Source: Omphiscola glabra (Eukaryota; Mollusca; Gastropoda; Lymnaeidae). From it: 64,000 bases of DNA. The DNA lies in contig OZ024794.1 in NCBI GenBank assembly GCA_964017045.1, positions 4,971,329 through 5,035,328 of the forward strand, written 5' to 3'. Under the pieces are notes generated by a model. That model had not been told where the DNA came from. It was given only the letters and a program-made list of their open reading frames with translations, and did no database searches. Shown piece by piece: positions 10,620-21,584 of this stretch; position 1 is the stretch's first letter, and every line of letters begins with the position of its first letter. The position numbers and the translations under genes are program-made.

Positions 10620-12290
10620 CCCCAGGCCTGAGAGACTCTTAAATCTTAAGTCTGTGACGTCTGCCCCCCCCTCCCCTATCCCCCTCATTGAGCCAAGGAC
10701 GGGTAAGGACGTCTAATCCAGCAGACGATTAGATCAAGTACGGATTAAGTGGCCGCTTAAGATCTTCGACTCTCTAGCATGAAAGGTATAGTTAGAACCC
10801 CCCCCCCCCACTTTTTTCTCCCCCCCCCCCAACCACCAACACCAACTCGATAGCCACTATGTAGCTTTTCAAGAAGACACCGACGGCTCGAGACCGGCAG
10901 TAATTCATAAAGATGTACGGAGTTTAAAAGGAGTAGTCTCGTTTCGTAGAAGTGGTTTGTCTTTTATATATATATATATATATATATATTTTTTATCTCC
11001 CCCACTTCCTCTGGCATTTGAGCGGAAGCTATCAAAGTTGGCGGATGTTGAATGAGTCGGTTCTTAGACTGTGCTTAAGTTTCGGTTGCGATCCGTTAGC
11101 TGGGTCATCATTAATATCATCTCTGTTTGTGCCATGATGTGAGGATTATTTCATATGGATATTATATGATATAAATCAGATGGGAGCACGTGCCGTTGTT
11201 GAAGTATGTTGTATATAGAGACAATGTAAGGTCCAGCAAATTTTTTGGAAGTCAAGTTATTTAGTGGACGTGGTCGGTCCTCTACCGTGAGGATAAAACA
11301 AAAAATCCACCGGCTGGGTATTAAACATTTATATCTCTGATTTGGGATCCAATGTTCTGATAAGCGTTATAATTGTGTTTCTATATTAATGTGATGACAG
11401 TTTCAACCAAAGCTATTTGATGAATGTGAATAAGCACACACCCCCACCCCCCATCATCGACTCTCAGCGGTATTATTACATGAATATATTTGTGTGTAAG
11501 CAAAGCCAAAATTTTAATAAATATTTATAATTTAAGTAATAAAAAATGACAGGCGATTGTTGTGTTACGGTAAGGGGGGGATCATTATAAAGCCCTCCCT
11601 TCCTTGTTATGGTACTGGTAAGGGGAGCTTGCTATAAAGCGCCCCCACCCCTTTCCTGATTCATTCTGTTCGGGCTCTGCCAGATTTTGAGTACGTTCTT
11701 CGCGCCATTTTGAATTGTGTTTCATTAAAGTAATGGGTTTAATGTCGGCTCTAGGAGCAGACGACCGTTAGTTCATACGACGTCATTTTATTGAAACACA
11801 CGCGTGAGACGAAACCTTTGTGTTGAACGTTGTTGGCTGGTATCACACTCACGTCATCCAACAATCATCTGTTGTAACGTCGGAAGGGGATCGCCATTGT
11901 CTTCTGTTCATTCATAGCATTATAGTTTTGTTCGATCTTCATACAAAAGATTTTCAAAAATCTACTTCACTAAAGCAAGCTGACAATACAAATTTTCTCG
12001 GACCTTCATATCTGGACATCGGGCCGTCTTGTCTCCAACTTTTGTCTTTGTTGTATTGTCTTGGTCCAACTCAAGTTGTTTAAGTTGGATTTGTCTTGTA
12101 CTTCGACCCCACAGACAAGACGACAGACACGTCGTATAGCCGAGTTAGTTAGAGTGTTTGGCGGGTGGCCCAAGAAGTGTTCTTCACTCCACTAGGCTCG
12201 TAGAGAGCGATGCGTAAGATGTTTCTGGTGGGGTATAAATGGCGGTGTCTCTTTCTTTCGGTGGGCGAGTTTGTCAGAGCCTGCTCCTTC
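10620..12290. other. Intron segment without genes
   Basis: Contains poly-C runs at 10798-10830, a (TA)n tract at 10965-10989, and two related GTAAGGGG...CTATAAAG(C)CC boxes near 11570-11650. No conserved protein or RNA gene is seen. Confidence 0.5.
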
Positions 12291-12299
12291 TTCCCTTCA

Positions 12300-12612
12300 T
12301 CTTTTGTACAGCTCTTGTTCAGACTGTGTACACATTTTGTACAGCTATTGTTCAGATTTTGTACACATTTTGTACAGCGATTGTCCAGATTTAGTACATA
12401 TTTTGTACAGCTCTTGTTCAGAGTTTGTACACATTTTGTACAGCTCTTGTTCAGATTTTGTAACTATTTTGTACAGCTCTTGTTCAGATTTTGTACACAT
12501 TTTGTACAGCTCTTGTTCAGATTTTGTACACATTTTGTACAGCTCTTGTTCAGATTTTGTACACATTTTGTACAGCTCTTGTTCAGATTTTGTAAATATT
12601 TTGTACAGCGTT
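12300..12612. repeat. 33 bp minisatellite, ~9.5 copies
   Basis: Units pair CATTTTGTACAGCTCTTGTT with CAGATTTTGTACA. TTTTGTACA occurs twice per unit, so the 33 bp unit may itself be an old dimer. Open frames here are artefacts. Confidence 0.95.
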
Positions 12613-12887
12613 TGAGCTGTAGATGAGATTAATAATTTTACTACAGTCTACTTTCTGTTGTATGGGTCTGAAAGTTAAGACTTACAACCAGTTCTATGCG
12701 CAGTTAATGCATTACTAAACATGAATAAAATTGCTGCGTTATGACTATGCAAAATTAATAATTGAATGAAATCACGGACCATAAGAACACTGATGAGCTT
12801 TACATGGTATCATGGACACAATATAATGTCAGTGACAGATTGAATAATATATTATAGGAAATTTGATTTCTAAAATAATGTTGTATC

Positions 12888-13350
12888 ATTGGCTCGTTGA
12901 TCAGTATGTTCTATAATTGGCTTGTTGAACATTATATTGTATCATTGGCTTGTTGAACATTATATTGTATCATTGGCTTGTTGAACATTATATTGTATAA
13001 TTGGCTTGTTGAACAATATATTGTATCATTGGCTTGTTGAACAATATATTGTATCATTGGCTTGTTGAACAATATATTGTATCATTGGCTTGTTGAACAA
13101 TATATTGTAGCATTGGCTTGTTGAACAATATATTGTATCATTGGCTTGTTGAACATTATATTGTATAATTGGCTTGTTAATCGGTATATTGTATCATTGG
13201 CTTGTTGAACATTATATTGTATAATTGGCTTGTTAATCGGTATATTGTATCATTGGCTTGTTGAACATTATATTGTATAATTGGCTTGTTGATCAGTATA
13301 TTTTATCATTGGCTTGTTGAACAATATATTGTAGCATTGGCTTTTTGAGA
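12888..13350. repeat. 28 bp AT-rich minisatellite, ~16 copies
   Basis: Core ATTGGCTTGTTGAACAATAT then ATTGTATC. Variants GAACATTA and TAATCGGTA alternate in blocks, e.g. the pair around 13150-13280 occurs twice. Confidence 0.95.
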
Positions 13351-13841
13351 AATATTCGCATGTACAATCAACTCAAGGAAACAAAATGACTAGGAATAAA
13401 GTAGCACTATAATTTGGCTGCACTTGTCTACCACTTGAAGGTAATGGCCGTCTTCATTGTAGATTTGTTTAGTGTTTCAATGAAATCTTAACTAGAACCG
13501 TAAAGTTTATATTTAACATTGAAGGATAAATCACGGAGATTGGGAGAAAGTTGTTAAACATACCCTAAACATTTTCGTTGGTGTCGTTGAATTATCCACA
13601 CAAATACATTCTCAGCCTCAAATTCCTCTCGAACGAATCCATAAAACTTTGTTTTAATGGGAGACAACTCCCTGAAAATATGATATGATTCCCCGGAGTT
13701 AGGGCGATTACTTGATCATTGAGTCCGCGTTTTTTTAAAACATTTTTTTATGCCCGCCGAATCTTCATGTAGCTGCTTTGTTTTGACGATAAAACTCCCC
13801 CAAAGTTCGGTCTATGAGGTGAGCGATGCCACAGTTTAAAG

Positions 13842-14013
13842 CAGTGGTTCTCAATCTTTCTAATGCCACGACCCTCTAACACAGTTCCTCATGCTGCGGT
13901 GAGCCCCCAAACATAAAATTATTTTCGTTGCTACTTCATAAAAATGTGTTTTCAGGATGTCTCAGGCGACCCCTGTGTAAGGGTCGTGGCCCACTGATAA
14001 TTGAGAACCCCTG
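13842..14013. mobile_element. SPIN-like hAT MITE, 172 bp
   Basis: Begins CAGTGGTTCTCAATC and ends AATTGAGAACCCCTG. The interior has ATTATTTTCGTTGCT and GGCGACCCCTGTGTAAGGGT, also found inverted in the element at 16881. Flanks GTTTAAAG and GTTTGAAA match at 6 of 8 positions and fit the hAT target pattern nTnnnnAn. No transposase, so non-autonomous. Confidence 0.82.
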
Positions 14014-14339
14014 GTTTGAAAAGATTGCCACACACCAGTACGGGGTACCTGAGTTAACGAACACGATAAATTGCACGGGGTTTATTCCCTCGTATATGAC
14101 CATCAGAATTTTAACCGTCGCCTCGAGAGGCACGCCTCGAACAGGACGCCTCGAGTTTAAAACGTCTGGAGAAAGATAGGATATTGGCGGGAAAGTTTGC
14201 CGTGCGTCCTGGCGTGACATTAAGTACAACGACTATCTTATCTCACTGCTACAGTAGAATGTGTACAGCTCTATTCAGTAAGAGTTAAATATTTACATCT
14301 ATTCAGTTACCTGAATATTTACATCCCTTCAGTCTTCAG

Positions 14340-15259
14340 TTATTTGAACATTTACATCTATTCATGGCTGAACATTTACATCTATTCATGTCTGAACATT
14401 TACATCTATTCATGGCTGAACCTTTACATCTATTCATGGCTGAACCTTTACATCTATTCATGTCTGAACATTTACATCTATTCATGTCTGAACATTTACA
14501 TCTATTCATGGCTGAACCTTTACATCTATTCATGGCTGAACCTTTACATCTATTCATGGCTGAACATTTACATCTATTCATGGCTGAACCTTTACATCTA
14601 TTCATGGCTGAACCTTTACATCTATTCATGGCTGAACATTTACATCTATTCATGGCTGAACATTTACATCTATTCATGGCTGAACCTTTACATCTATTCA
14701 TGGCTGAACCTTTACATCTATTCATGGCTGAACATTTACATCTATTCATGGCTGAACCTTTACATCTATTCATGGCTGAACCTTTACATCTATTCATGGC
14801 TGAACATTTACATCTATTCATGGCTGAACATTTACATCTATTCATGGCTGAACCTTTACATCTATTCATGGCTGAACCTTTACATCTATTCATGGCTGAA
14901 CATTTACATCTATTCATGGCTGAACCTTTACATCTATTCATGGCTGAACCTTTACATCTATTCATGGCTGAACATTTACATCTATTCATGGCTGAAAATT
15001 TACATCTATTCATGGCTGAACATTTACATCTATTCATGGCTGAACATTTACATCTATTCATGGCTGAACCTTTACATCTATTCATGGCTGAACATTTACA
15101 TCTATTCATGGCTGAACATTTACATCTATTCATGGCTGAACCTTTACATCTATTCATGGCTGAACATTTACATCTATTCATGGCTGAAAATTTACATCTA
15201 TTCATGGCTGAACATTTACATCTATTCATGTCTGAACATTTACATCTATTCAGTTATAG
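14340..15259. repeat. 24 bp minisatellite with 7-unit higher-order structure
   Basis: About 38 copies of TGAACATTTACATCTATTCA plus TGGC. Units differ at CATT/CCTT/AATT and GGC/GTC positions. Coding each unit by the CATT (H), CCTT (P) or AATT (N) variant gives the ordered block PPHPPHH twice (14508-14675, 14676-14843), then PPHPPHN (14844-15011). Three open frames of ~300 codons are artefacts. Confidence 0.97.
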
Positions 15260-15775
15260 AATATTATCTGATAGTCAGTGCATAAATGTATTAAGACATT
15301 TAAGATATGCAATAGAAGCTTAAGATATTTCTATACGTCAACTTTTGTTTGAGTAAATTGTCTGCAATAGTTAGTGGTCAAATAATATTTATTTGAGTAA
15401 ACTGACAGTAATAAGTATTGACAACATGTAATTTGAGAAAACATAAGTTGTTTTAGTTACTGTCAATTCTCGTTTGTAACATTGTCACTGGTTGTCAGTA
15501 AATATCATCCTAGTAGATATTAAAAACACGCGATCATGACATCATGGCATCATGACATCATGACATCCTGACCTCGGAAAGAACTTCCTTTTTCAGTTCA
15601 TCCTCTTCTTGATGCACCTCCCAGCACGTCATTCTGTCGACGCCCATGGACCAAACTTTTGTATATCCTATGGTGCCTGTAATACTGTGGATATCAACTT
15701 TTGTTTCCCCTTAATTAATCAAACATCTTTCATTGTAATGTTGTAACATTCAGACTTTCGCACATTGTAATGTTG

Positions 15776-15882
15776 TAGACAACGTAGTGAACCTACTCAC
15801 AGACAACGTAGGGGACCTTCTCATGGACAACGTAGGCGAACTGCTCCTGGAAAACGTAGGCGAACTGCTCCTGGAAAACGCA
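15776..15882. repeat. 24 bp degenerate repeat (AACGTAGGCGAACTGCTCCT)
   Basis: About four copies. The outer two are diverged. Confidence 0.8.
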
Positions 15883-16880
15883 ACTATTCGGCACAAAAAA
15901 AGTTAGGCGGGGGTGGGGGGTGCATACAACTGAGAGTAAAATTCTTCAGCACGTGTGACCCTTGTACCCTGCTATTAGTATCAACTTGTTTGACCTCTCA
16001 CCTTCCTCCCGTCCCCACCCGGTGGTTCGTCTAGTTGTTTCTTCTATAACATACCCTCTGCGCCACCTCGGTGTTGATGGTCTCATCTTGCTCGAAGACA
16101 CGAGATATCGCTGGAGTTATCTTAGCCTGATGAAAACCCGGGATGAAAAAAAAAATCCTCAGCTACTCGTCCGTGTTAATCGCTCGTGATTCTGAGTCGG
16201 TTAAAATGACTTATGCCGACGACTAGGAAATGACTCCATGCGTCATGAAGTGTTCGTGCGTCCTGTACCTGTACCTAAAAAACATATATTCCTGCACGGA
16301 AACCAGCAGATAACAGACGTTAGTCTTATATATATATATACTTAATTTGGAGATGTCTTCGATACCAGCTTCACTCTGGCACGATCTCGACTCCAAAGCC
16401 ATGTTAGTTGGACTCCACGGCCACCGTTCTGACCTGTGGCCGTGGTCCTGGCTTCAAAGCTCCACTTCAAAGAGCGTGGCCTCCCTGCCCTGTGTGGTTC
16501 GTTATTAGCGCCGTCCCATGTCCTGGTGCTGCGAGGTACAGGATCCACACTGGGTTTTTGTGTGTGTGTGTGTGTCTTCAAAGTTTACAAATATACACGA
16601 CTGAGAAAATGATGGGCACACGTCGCAGGGGGTGGGGGGTGGGCACTCTTCAATCAGCCTAAGAGATACCGGTCACCCTCGGTGGTCGAGAGGTCAGGGC
16701 CACGATCCGTGCAGCGTAAAGTGAAGATTACAGCTTTAAAGTTAAGACCAAGCCAAGATGTTTTCACGAGAGCGAGAACTTTTTATGCGTTTTAAATGAT
16801 CTCATTATTTGTTAAAATGTTTTGACGGCTGCATTGTTAACATTAGAGGAATAACATTGAATACAGGATATTATCTAGAT
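15883..16880. other. Intron segment without genes
   Basis: Short (TA)n at 16328 and (TG)n at 16558. A CGGTGGTCGAGAGGTCAGGG stretch near 16680 resembles part of a tRNA-like SINE head, but no complete tRNA can be drawn. Confidence 0.4.
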
Positions 16881-17071
16881 CAGCGGTTCTCAACCTGTGG
16901 GTCGTGACCCTTTTTTTTTTTGGCCGGGTGGGGGGGGGGTCGAACGACCCTTACACAGGGGTCGCCTAAGGCCATCATAAGAAGCAACGAAAATAATTTT
17001 TTGTAGGGGCACACCACAACATAAAGAACTGTATTAAAGTGTTGCGGCGTTAGGAAGGTTGAGAACCACTG
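16881..17071. mobile_element. SPIN-like hAT MITE, 191 bp
   Basis: Begins CAGCGGTTCTCAACCTGTGG and ends AGGAAGGTTGAGAACCACTG. Flanks ATCTAGAT and ATCTTGAT differ at one of 8 positions and fit nTnnnnAn. The interior carries GGTCGAACGACCCTTACACA and GGGGTCGCCTAAGGCCATCA, as in SPIN/URR1-type non-autonomous hATs known from vertebrates. It is the same family as 13842-14013, in opposite orientation. Confidence 0.88.
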
Positions 17072-17482
17072 ATCTTGATGATTGATTAAGTTCACTATCG
17101 AGTAATTCATCAACCACATTAAACTTGATGAAACAAACGTACGCCTCTTGCCTACACATGGGCCTTAAAAAAATCACATATTAGAAAACAATTTCATCAT
17201 ATTCATATTCTAAATAATGAATGTAATAATTATGACCAGAGACTTTCGGTGAGTGTATTGCTGAAATTGTGCAAACAAATGAATTCATTTTTTTTCAAAC
17301 TGCTAACATTAAGATACATATATTTATTCATATAAAACACACTTTGTTGAGATCTTCGGCATAAATATAAAGATTGTTATAAAGTTATCGCAAAGTTAAA
17401 TAAATAAGGACTCAAACCAGGAATGAGACTGGATTGACGTCATATCTTACGCTGCGACTGGGTGAAAGGGATATCCGGACTG

Positions 17483-17712
17483 AATGATGACGTCATTTCT
17501 AAATGTGCTGCAGAAATGATGATGTCATTTCTAAATGTGCTGCAGAAATGATGATGTCATTTCTAAATGTGCTGCAGAAATGATGATGTCATTTCTAAAT
17601 GTGCTGCAGAAATGATGATGTCATTGCTAAATGTGCTGCAGAAATGATGATGTCATTTCTCAATGTGCTGCAGAAATGATGATGTCATTTCTCAATGTGC
17701 TGTAGAGAGGGT
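17483..17712. repeat. 32 bp minisatellite with CRE-like core, ~7 copies
   Basis: Unit AAATGATGATGTCATTTCTA plus AATGTGCTGCAG. The first copy has the full palindrome TGACGTCA; the others read TGATGTCA. AAATGA...TCATTT forms an inverted repeat in each unit. Confidence 0.95.
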
Positions 17713-18700
17713 GACGTCACTTCTCTTGATCCTGACTAATCCACTATTAAATCTATATTATTTAAATAGTTTTGACAAAAAAAGATTTGGTTGAATTATT
17801 GGCTATTGTGAATATGTTTTGTTACGGTTATATAATTTTTTTTTTCAAAATCTGTCTCACAAGTTTTACAAACCTCATTATAATCATGGACGGACACATC
17901 TCTCTCACTGCTAATGTCATGTGGTCATTTAACCCGACCAGATTTCCTGTCTTTTAATATACTTTTTTTTTTTTACTATGGCCGGTGTGTCGTTTTGTGA
18001 TGGACTCGGCCATTTGGCCAGAGCTAGTATTACTTATTAATGAGATCTCAGGAAAGATTCTAATTTCAAATTCAAACAAAACTATTTCTTGGAAGAAATA
18101 ACTTTCTAGACTTGTTTCCACCTTTTATATAATGTATATACATTTCTCCAAGAATCAAGAACTCGTTGTCTAATTAATTATTTGACACATTTTAAGCGCT
18201 TGTATCAACTCAAACTCGGAGTTTGGATATTTTCTTCAGAAAGAATTAAAAAAAAAAGAAAATGGGTTAATGTTTCCGCGAAGAGCTGTTTTAGCAATCA
18301 CGCGCAATCATGGTCGAAGCATGCGTAGAACAACCGCAGGAAGTCCACGAGCCAGCCGAGCCACTCTGCGTGATTAAGTAGACATTTTGTTCGCAACTTC
18401 ATTCGAGTTTACCATTAATCGCAGCTGAACGTTTTAATTGGTGCCCCGGTGCACCGACAGGTGCCCGTCGCAGGGCGATGGGAGCACTCTTCCAGATGGT
18501 TGGCCGCCATATTTGTTTTGTCTGTTTTTACATTTGACTCCAGATATTAGCTCAGCGGTTCTGTGGTTAAAATATCAGGAGTTGCCAGGACGTCATAAAA
18601 TCATCATCAAATTAGCAGATGCTGAATGGCAGGAACATTTTTGAGGGAAATGTTTTTTTTTCACAGACAGGTTAAAAGTTTGAATCACGTGATCTTTAAA
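17713..18700. other. Intron segment without genes
   Basis: AT-rich to 18280, then a CpG-containing single-copy stretch at 18290-18490. No gene recognised. Confidence 0.4.
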
Positions 18701-18702
18701 TC

Positions 18703-18818
18703 CCAGATATAACAGACTGTAAAAGATACACCGACAAGTTTCCCAGATATTACAGACTGTAAAAGATACACTGATAAGTTTCCCAGATATTATAGACTAT
18801 AAAAGATACACAGACAAT
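18703..18818. repeat. ~40 bp tandem repeat, 3 copies
   Basis: Core CCCAGATATTACAGACTGTA then AAAGATACACTGATAAGTTT. Confidence 0.88.
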
Positions 18819-18959
18819 TACAGATACTAACTATTCGTTGATATTTTTTCCGATTTTAAAGTCTCAGTCACCAATGCGAGGGCCGAAAAGAGGGTGGGGC
18901 GTGGGGATGTAGGGGGGTCCCCGCAAAGTCAAAGTCAATGGATTACATGAATGATAAGA

Positions 18960-19150
18960 TTTCTTTTGACTCTCAGCAATGGATCAGTGAGTGCCGAGGT
19001 GGTGGGTGTGCGGGGTAGGTCACGTAGATTTGTTTTGACGCCCGGCAGTGGAACAGTGAGTGCCGAGGTGGTGGGGTGTGGGGGGGACACGAGGATGTGG
19101 GGGCAGGTCACGTAGATTTGTTTTGACGCCCGGCACTGGAACAGTGAGTG
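18960..19150. repeat. ~75 bp imperfect tandem duplication
   Basis: Two and a half copies of a segment containing GTAGATTTGTTTTGACGCCC and AACAGTGAGTGC. A G-rich spacer varies in length. Confidence 0.8.
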
Positions 19151-19491
19151 CTACAGCTGCGCGCCACGTTATTCAAATAACGAGTAATGCGCTGGTAATT
19201 GGCGTGTGTCGCGTGGGTTAGCGTTCTTAGATGAGGCGGCAAACGATATCAGGGCGAATATGATTGTAATGACGTGAGGTGTGTGTGGGGGGGGGGGGGC
19301 TAAGCCCGAGGGGGATGCAGGGGGGCGGTAGTTAGGGCGAGGGCATTTCTACAACACTTTTAATTGAAAGATAGAAATCAGGGTTCTCAAACCAAACAGT
19401 AACCCGAGGGCTATGTCGTGTATTTTTGTACCCCCCCCCCTTTTCCCCCGATCGTGAGGCTCTCCAAGCATTATCATCTTTAGTAAAATAT

Positions 19492-19612
19492 AAAGAAAGA
19501 AGTTCTACTTACTATAATCATAATGAAAGAAGTTCTACTTACTATAATCATAATGAAAGAAGTTCTACTTACTATAATCATAATGTAAGAAGTTCTACTT
19601 CCTATAATCAAA
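19492..19612. repeat. 30 bp tandem repeat, 4 copies
   Basis: Core GAAAGAAGTTCTACTTACTA then TAATCATAAT. GAAGTTCTACTTAC is partly self-complementary. Confidence 0.92.
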
Positions 19613-19619
19613 AGGCAAG

Positions 19620-20354
19620 AAGAACTTATAGGCGGCGTCCATTAATTATGTCGACGAAATAGGTTGGGGGGGGGGGAAGAAGGTTAGGAAATGTTTGACA
19701 GTTGTTGACAGGGGTGCGGTAGGTATTTAGTTTAGTTGACCTCAACAATCATGTTTTCTCTATTAAAATTTTAATCTTAAAAATTGACAGGTTATTAAAT
19801 TATTTAAAATAAAACTTATAAGTGTAAATGAGTCTAAATAGTCATATAAATTTTAGACTTTTAACAATTTAAGATTTATTTAATGCGTGTCTGCCTGTAC
19901 ACTACAGATTGCTGTTAGTGTGAAGAGAAATCAAAAGTTGGCCTCTCTTCACCTGTAGATTCTGTTTGTCGCAAATGACTAGGGCGGTATGTTTGCGATT
20001 TTGTTGCAGGTATGGAACAAGGGCAAAGTTCAAGCGTCATGTGCAGTCAAGATAAATGCTATTGATAGAGTAGGAATACGATATTTTGAGAATTAGGGGA
20101 AAGGAAAGTGAGTAATAATCATAACATCGCTGCTTGAACGGATTTGCAAAATCTGTAGCATCTATTTTGCATCACAAGTCATGTTGATAAAGCATGTTCA
20201 ACAGCACCGACAACGCCCTCTTCAGCATAAGAAATTAGCACCTGCTCCTCAACAAAAAAGGATTCGACCAATGCGAGTAGCTGCAAGGAGACAGAGACAG
20301 AGCTTATGGCAATTATTGCTCACACCGACAATGCTTCTATTTTAAGTGCTGAAT
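19620..20354. other. Intron segment without genes
   Basis: Poly-G at 19660 and AT-rich DNA. Around 20200-20340 there is a stretch with weak coding appearance (CAACAAAAAAGGATTCGACC...) but no recognisable protein. It could be the remnant of a mobile element. Confidence 0.35.
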
Positions 20355-20538
20355 GGTTAGATGAGGATGATGTTGACTTGTCTGGTATATCAGTTAGATG
20401 AGGATGATGTTGACTTGTCTGGTATATCAGTTAGATGAGGATGATGTTGACTTGTCTGGTATATCAGTTAGATGAGGATGATGTTGACTTGTCTGGTATA
20501 TCAGTTAGATGAGGATGATGTTGACTTGTCTGGTATAA
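20355..20538. repeat. 37 bp tandem repeat, 5 copies
   Basis: Core AGATGAGGATGATGTTGACT then TGTCTGGTATATCAGTT. Copies are almost identical. Confidence 0.94.
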
Positions 20539-20588
20539 CACTTCCGCAAGATGAAAATGATAAATCAGCTACTATAGACTATGCCCAT

Positions 20589-20765
20589 CAGGGGCGTCAT
20601 TTCAGGGGGTTTTTCAGGGGAGGGGGGGGGAAACCAAAACTTGGTCGGCTTGTTAAGTTGTTTATTACTGGAGGGGCCACCGTACAAAGCAATTTAAATA
20701 AAACCTGAAAATTCAGGGGGACGGGGCTAATGCCACCCCCCTGTTCTACCCTAATGATGTCCCTG
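20589..20765. mobile_element. hAT-like MITE, 177 bp
   Basis: Begins CAGGGGCGTCATT and ends AATGATGTCCCTG, so the inverted ends match at 11 of 13. Flanks ATGCCCAT (20581-20588) and ATGCCCTT (20766-20773) match at 7 of 8. G-rich interior, no coding capacity. Confidence 0.78.
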
Positions 20766-21230
20766 ATGCCCTTTGTTACGGTAGAGCAACACCTGGCTAC
20801 TCCATGGGAAGACCCCTTGTTTCAAATGCACTTAAGACTTTCGAATGCTTGCCTCCCCAACGCCTCCTCCCCCCTCTAAACTGGTATTTGTCTTTCCTTC
20901 TATGATGAAGTGTGTCCACAATGCAGCACAGGACATGTCTGAAGTGGGTCAGCTGGATCATGGTCTTGTTGTGGACAACAGAACAAACGTCTTGACCAGA
21001 TGTTTATAACTTTTTGGTCAAAATCCTTTCATAATTCTGAAATTTTCAAAGGAGAGGTCCGCTCAAGGGTGGAAATTACGCGGATGATAAGGGAGACCAC
21101 TAGGTCTATAGTATCATCCAGTGTCAGCTCCCTTTAAGATGACACATCCGGCGCTCATCCGGAGACAGGAAGCGCGCTGTATAGATTCCCTCCCCTGGCC
21201 CTACCAACATCAAAAACAAGTGTGACGTCG

Positions 21231-21268
21231 GGATGGCGATGGGATGGCGATGGGCTGGCGATGGGCTT
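21231..21268. repeat. 11-12 bp repeat (GGGATGGCGAT)
   Basis: Three adjacent copies of GGGATGGCGAT/GGGCTGGCGAT. The rest of 20766-21585 is single copy and has no recognisable gene. Confidence 0.8.
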
Positions 21269-21584
21269 GAACCCTCCTCATCACAGCAAGGGAAAAAGCC
21301 AATTAGCCTCAAAGAAGGCTTTGTTTGGATTTCCACACAATAACATTATGTTACTTATCGTAAGCTATTTCCTATGTTCTTACCCAGCCCAATGTTCTTG
21401 CCCGCCCCCATTGAAACATGTCTGTATTTAAACGCGGAAAGGATGAGAGCGGGAAATATATGTGATGGGAGGGAGGAGAAGGGAGGGGAATAGGGGAAAA
21501 GGGGGTGGGGGAGTTAACTAGCAGTTACGGGGCTGGGGTAAAGTTAGTATAAATTTAATTCAAGAAATTTTGTTTGTGCTTATT

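Noticed and set aside
12139..12210. Possible tRNA-like sequence (GTTAGTTAGAGTGTTTGGCG)
   Set aside because: No complete cloverleaf or B box can be drawn. The same holds for 16680 (GGTGGTCGAGAGG) and 54350 (GGCGGAGCTCAATGG); they may be old SINE fragments.
14340..15259. CRISPR array
   Set aside because: Repeats are directly adjacent without unique spacers, no cas genes are present and the DNA is eukaryotic. This applies to all arrays here.
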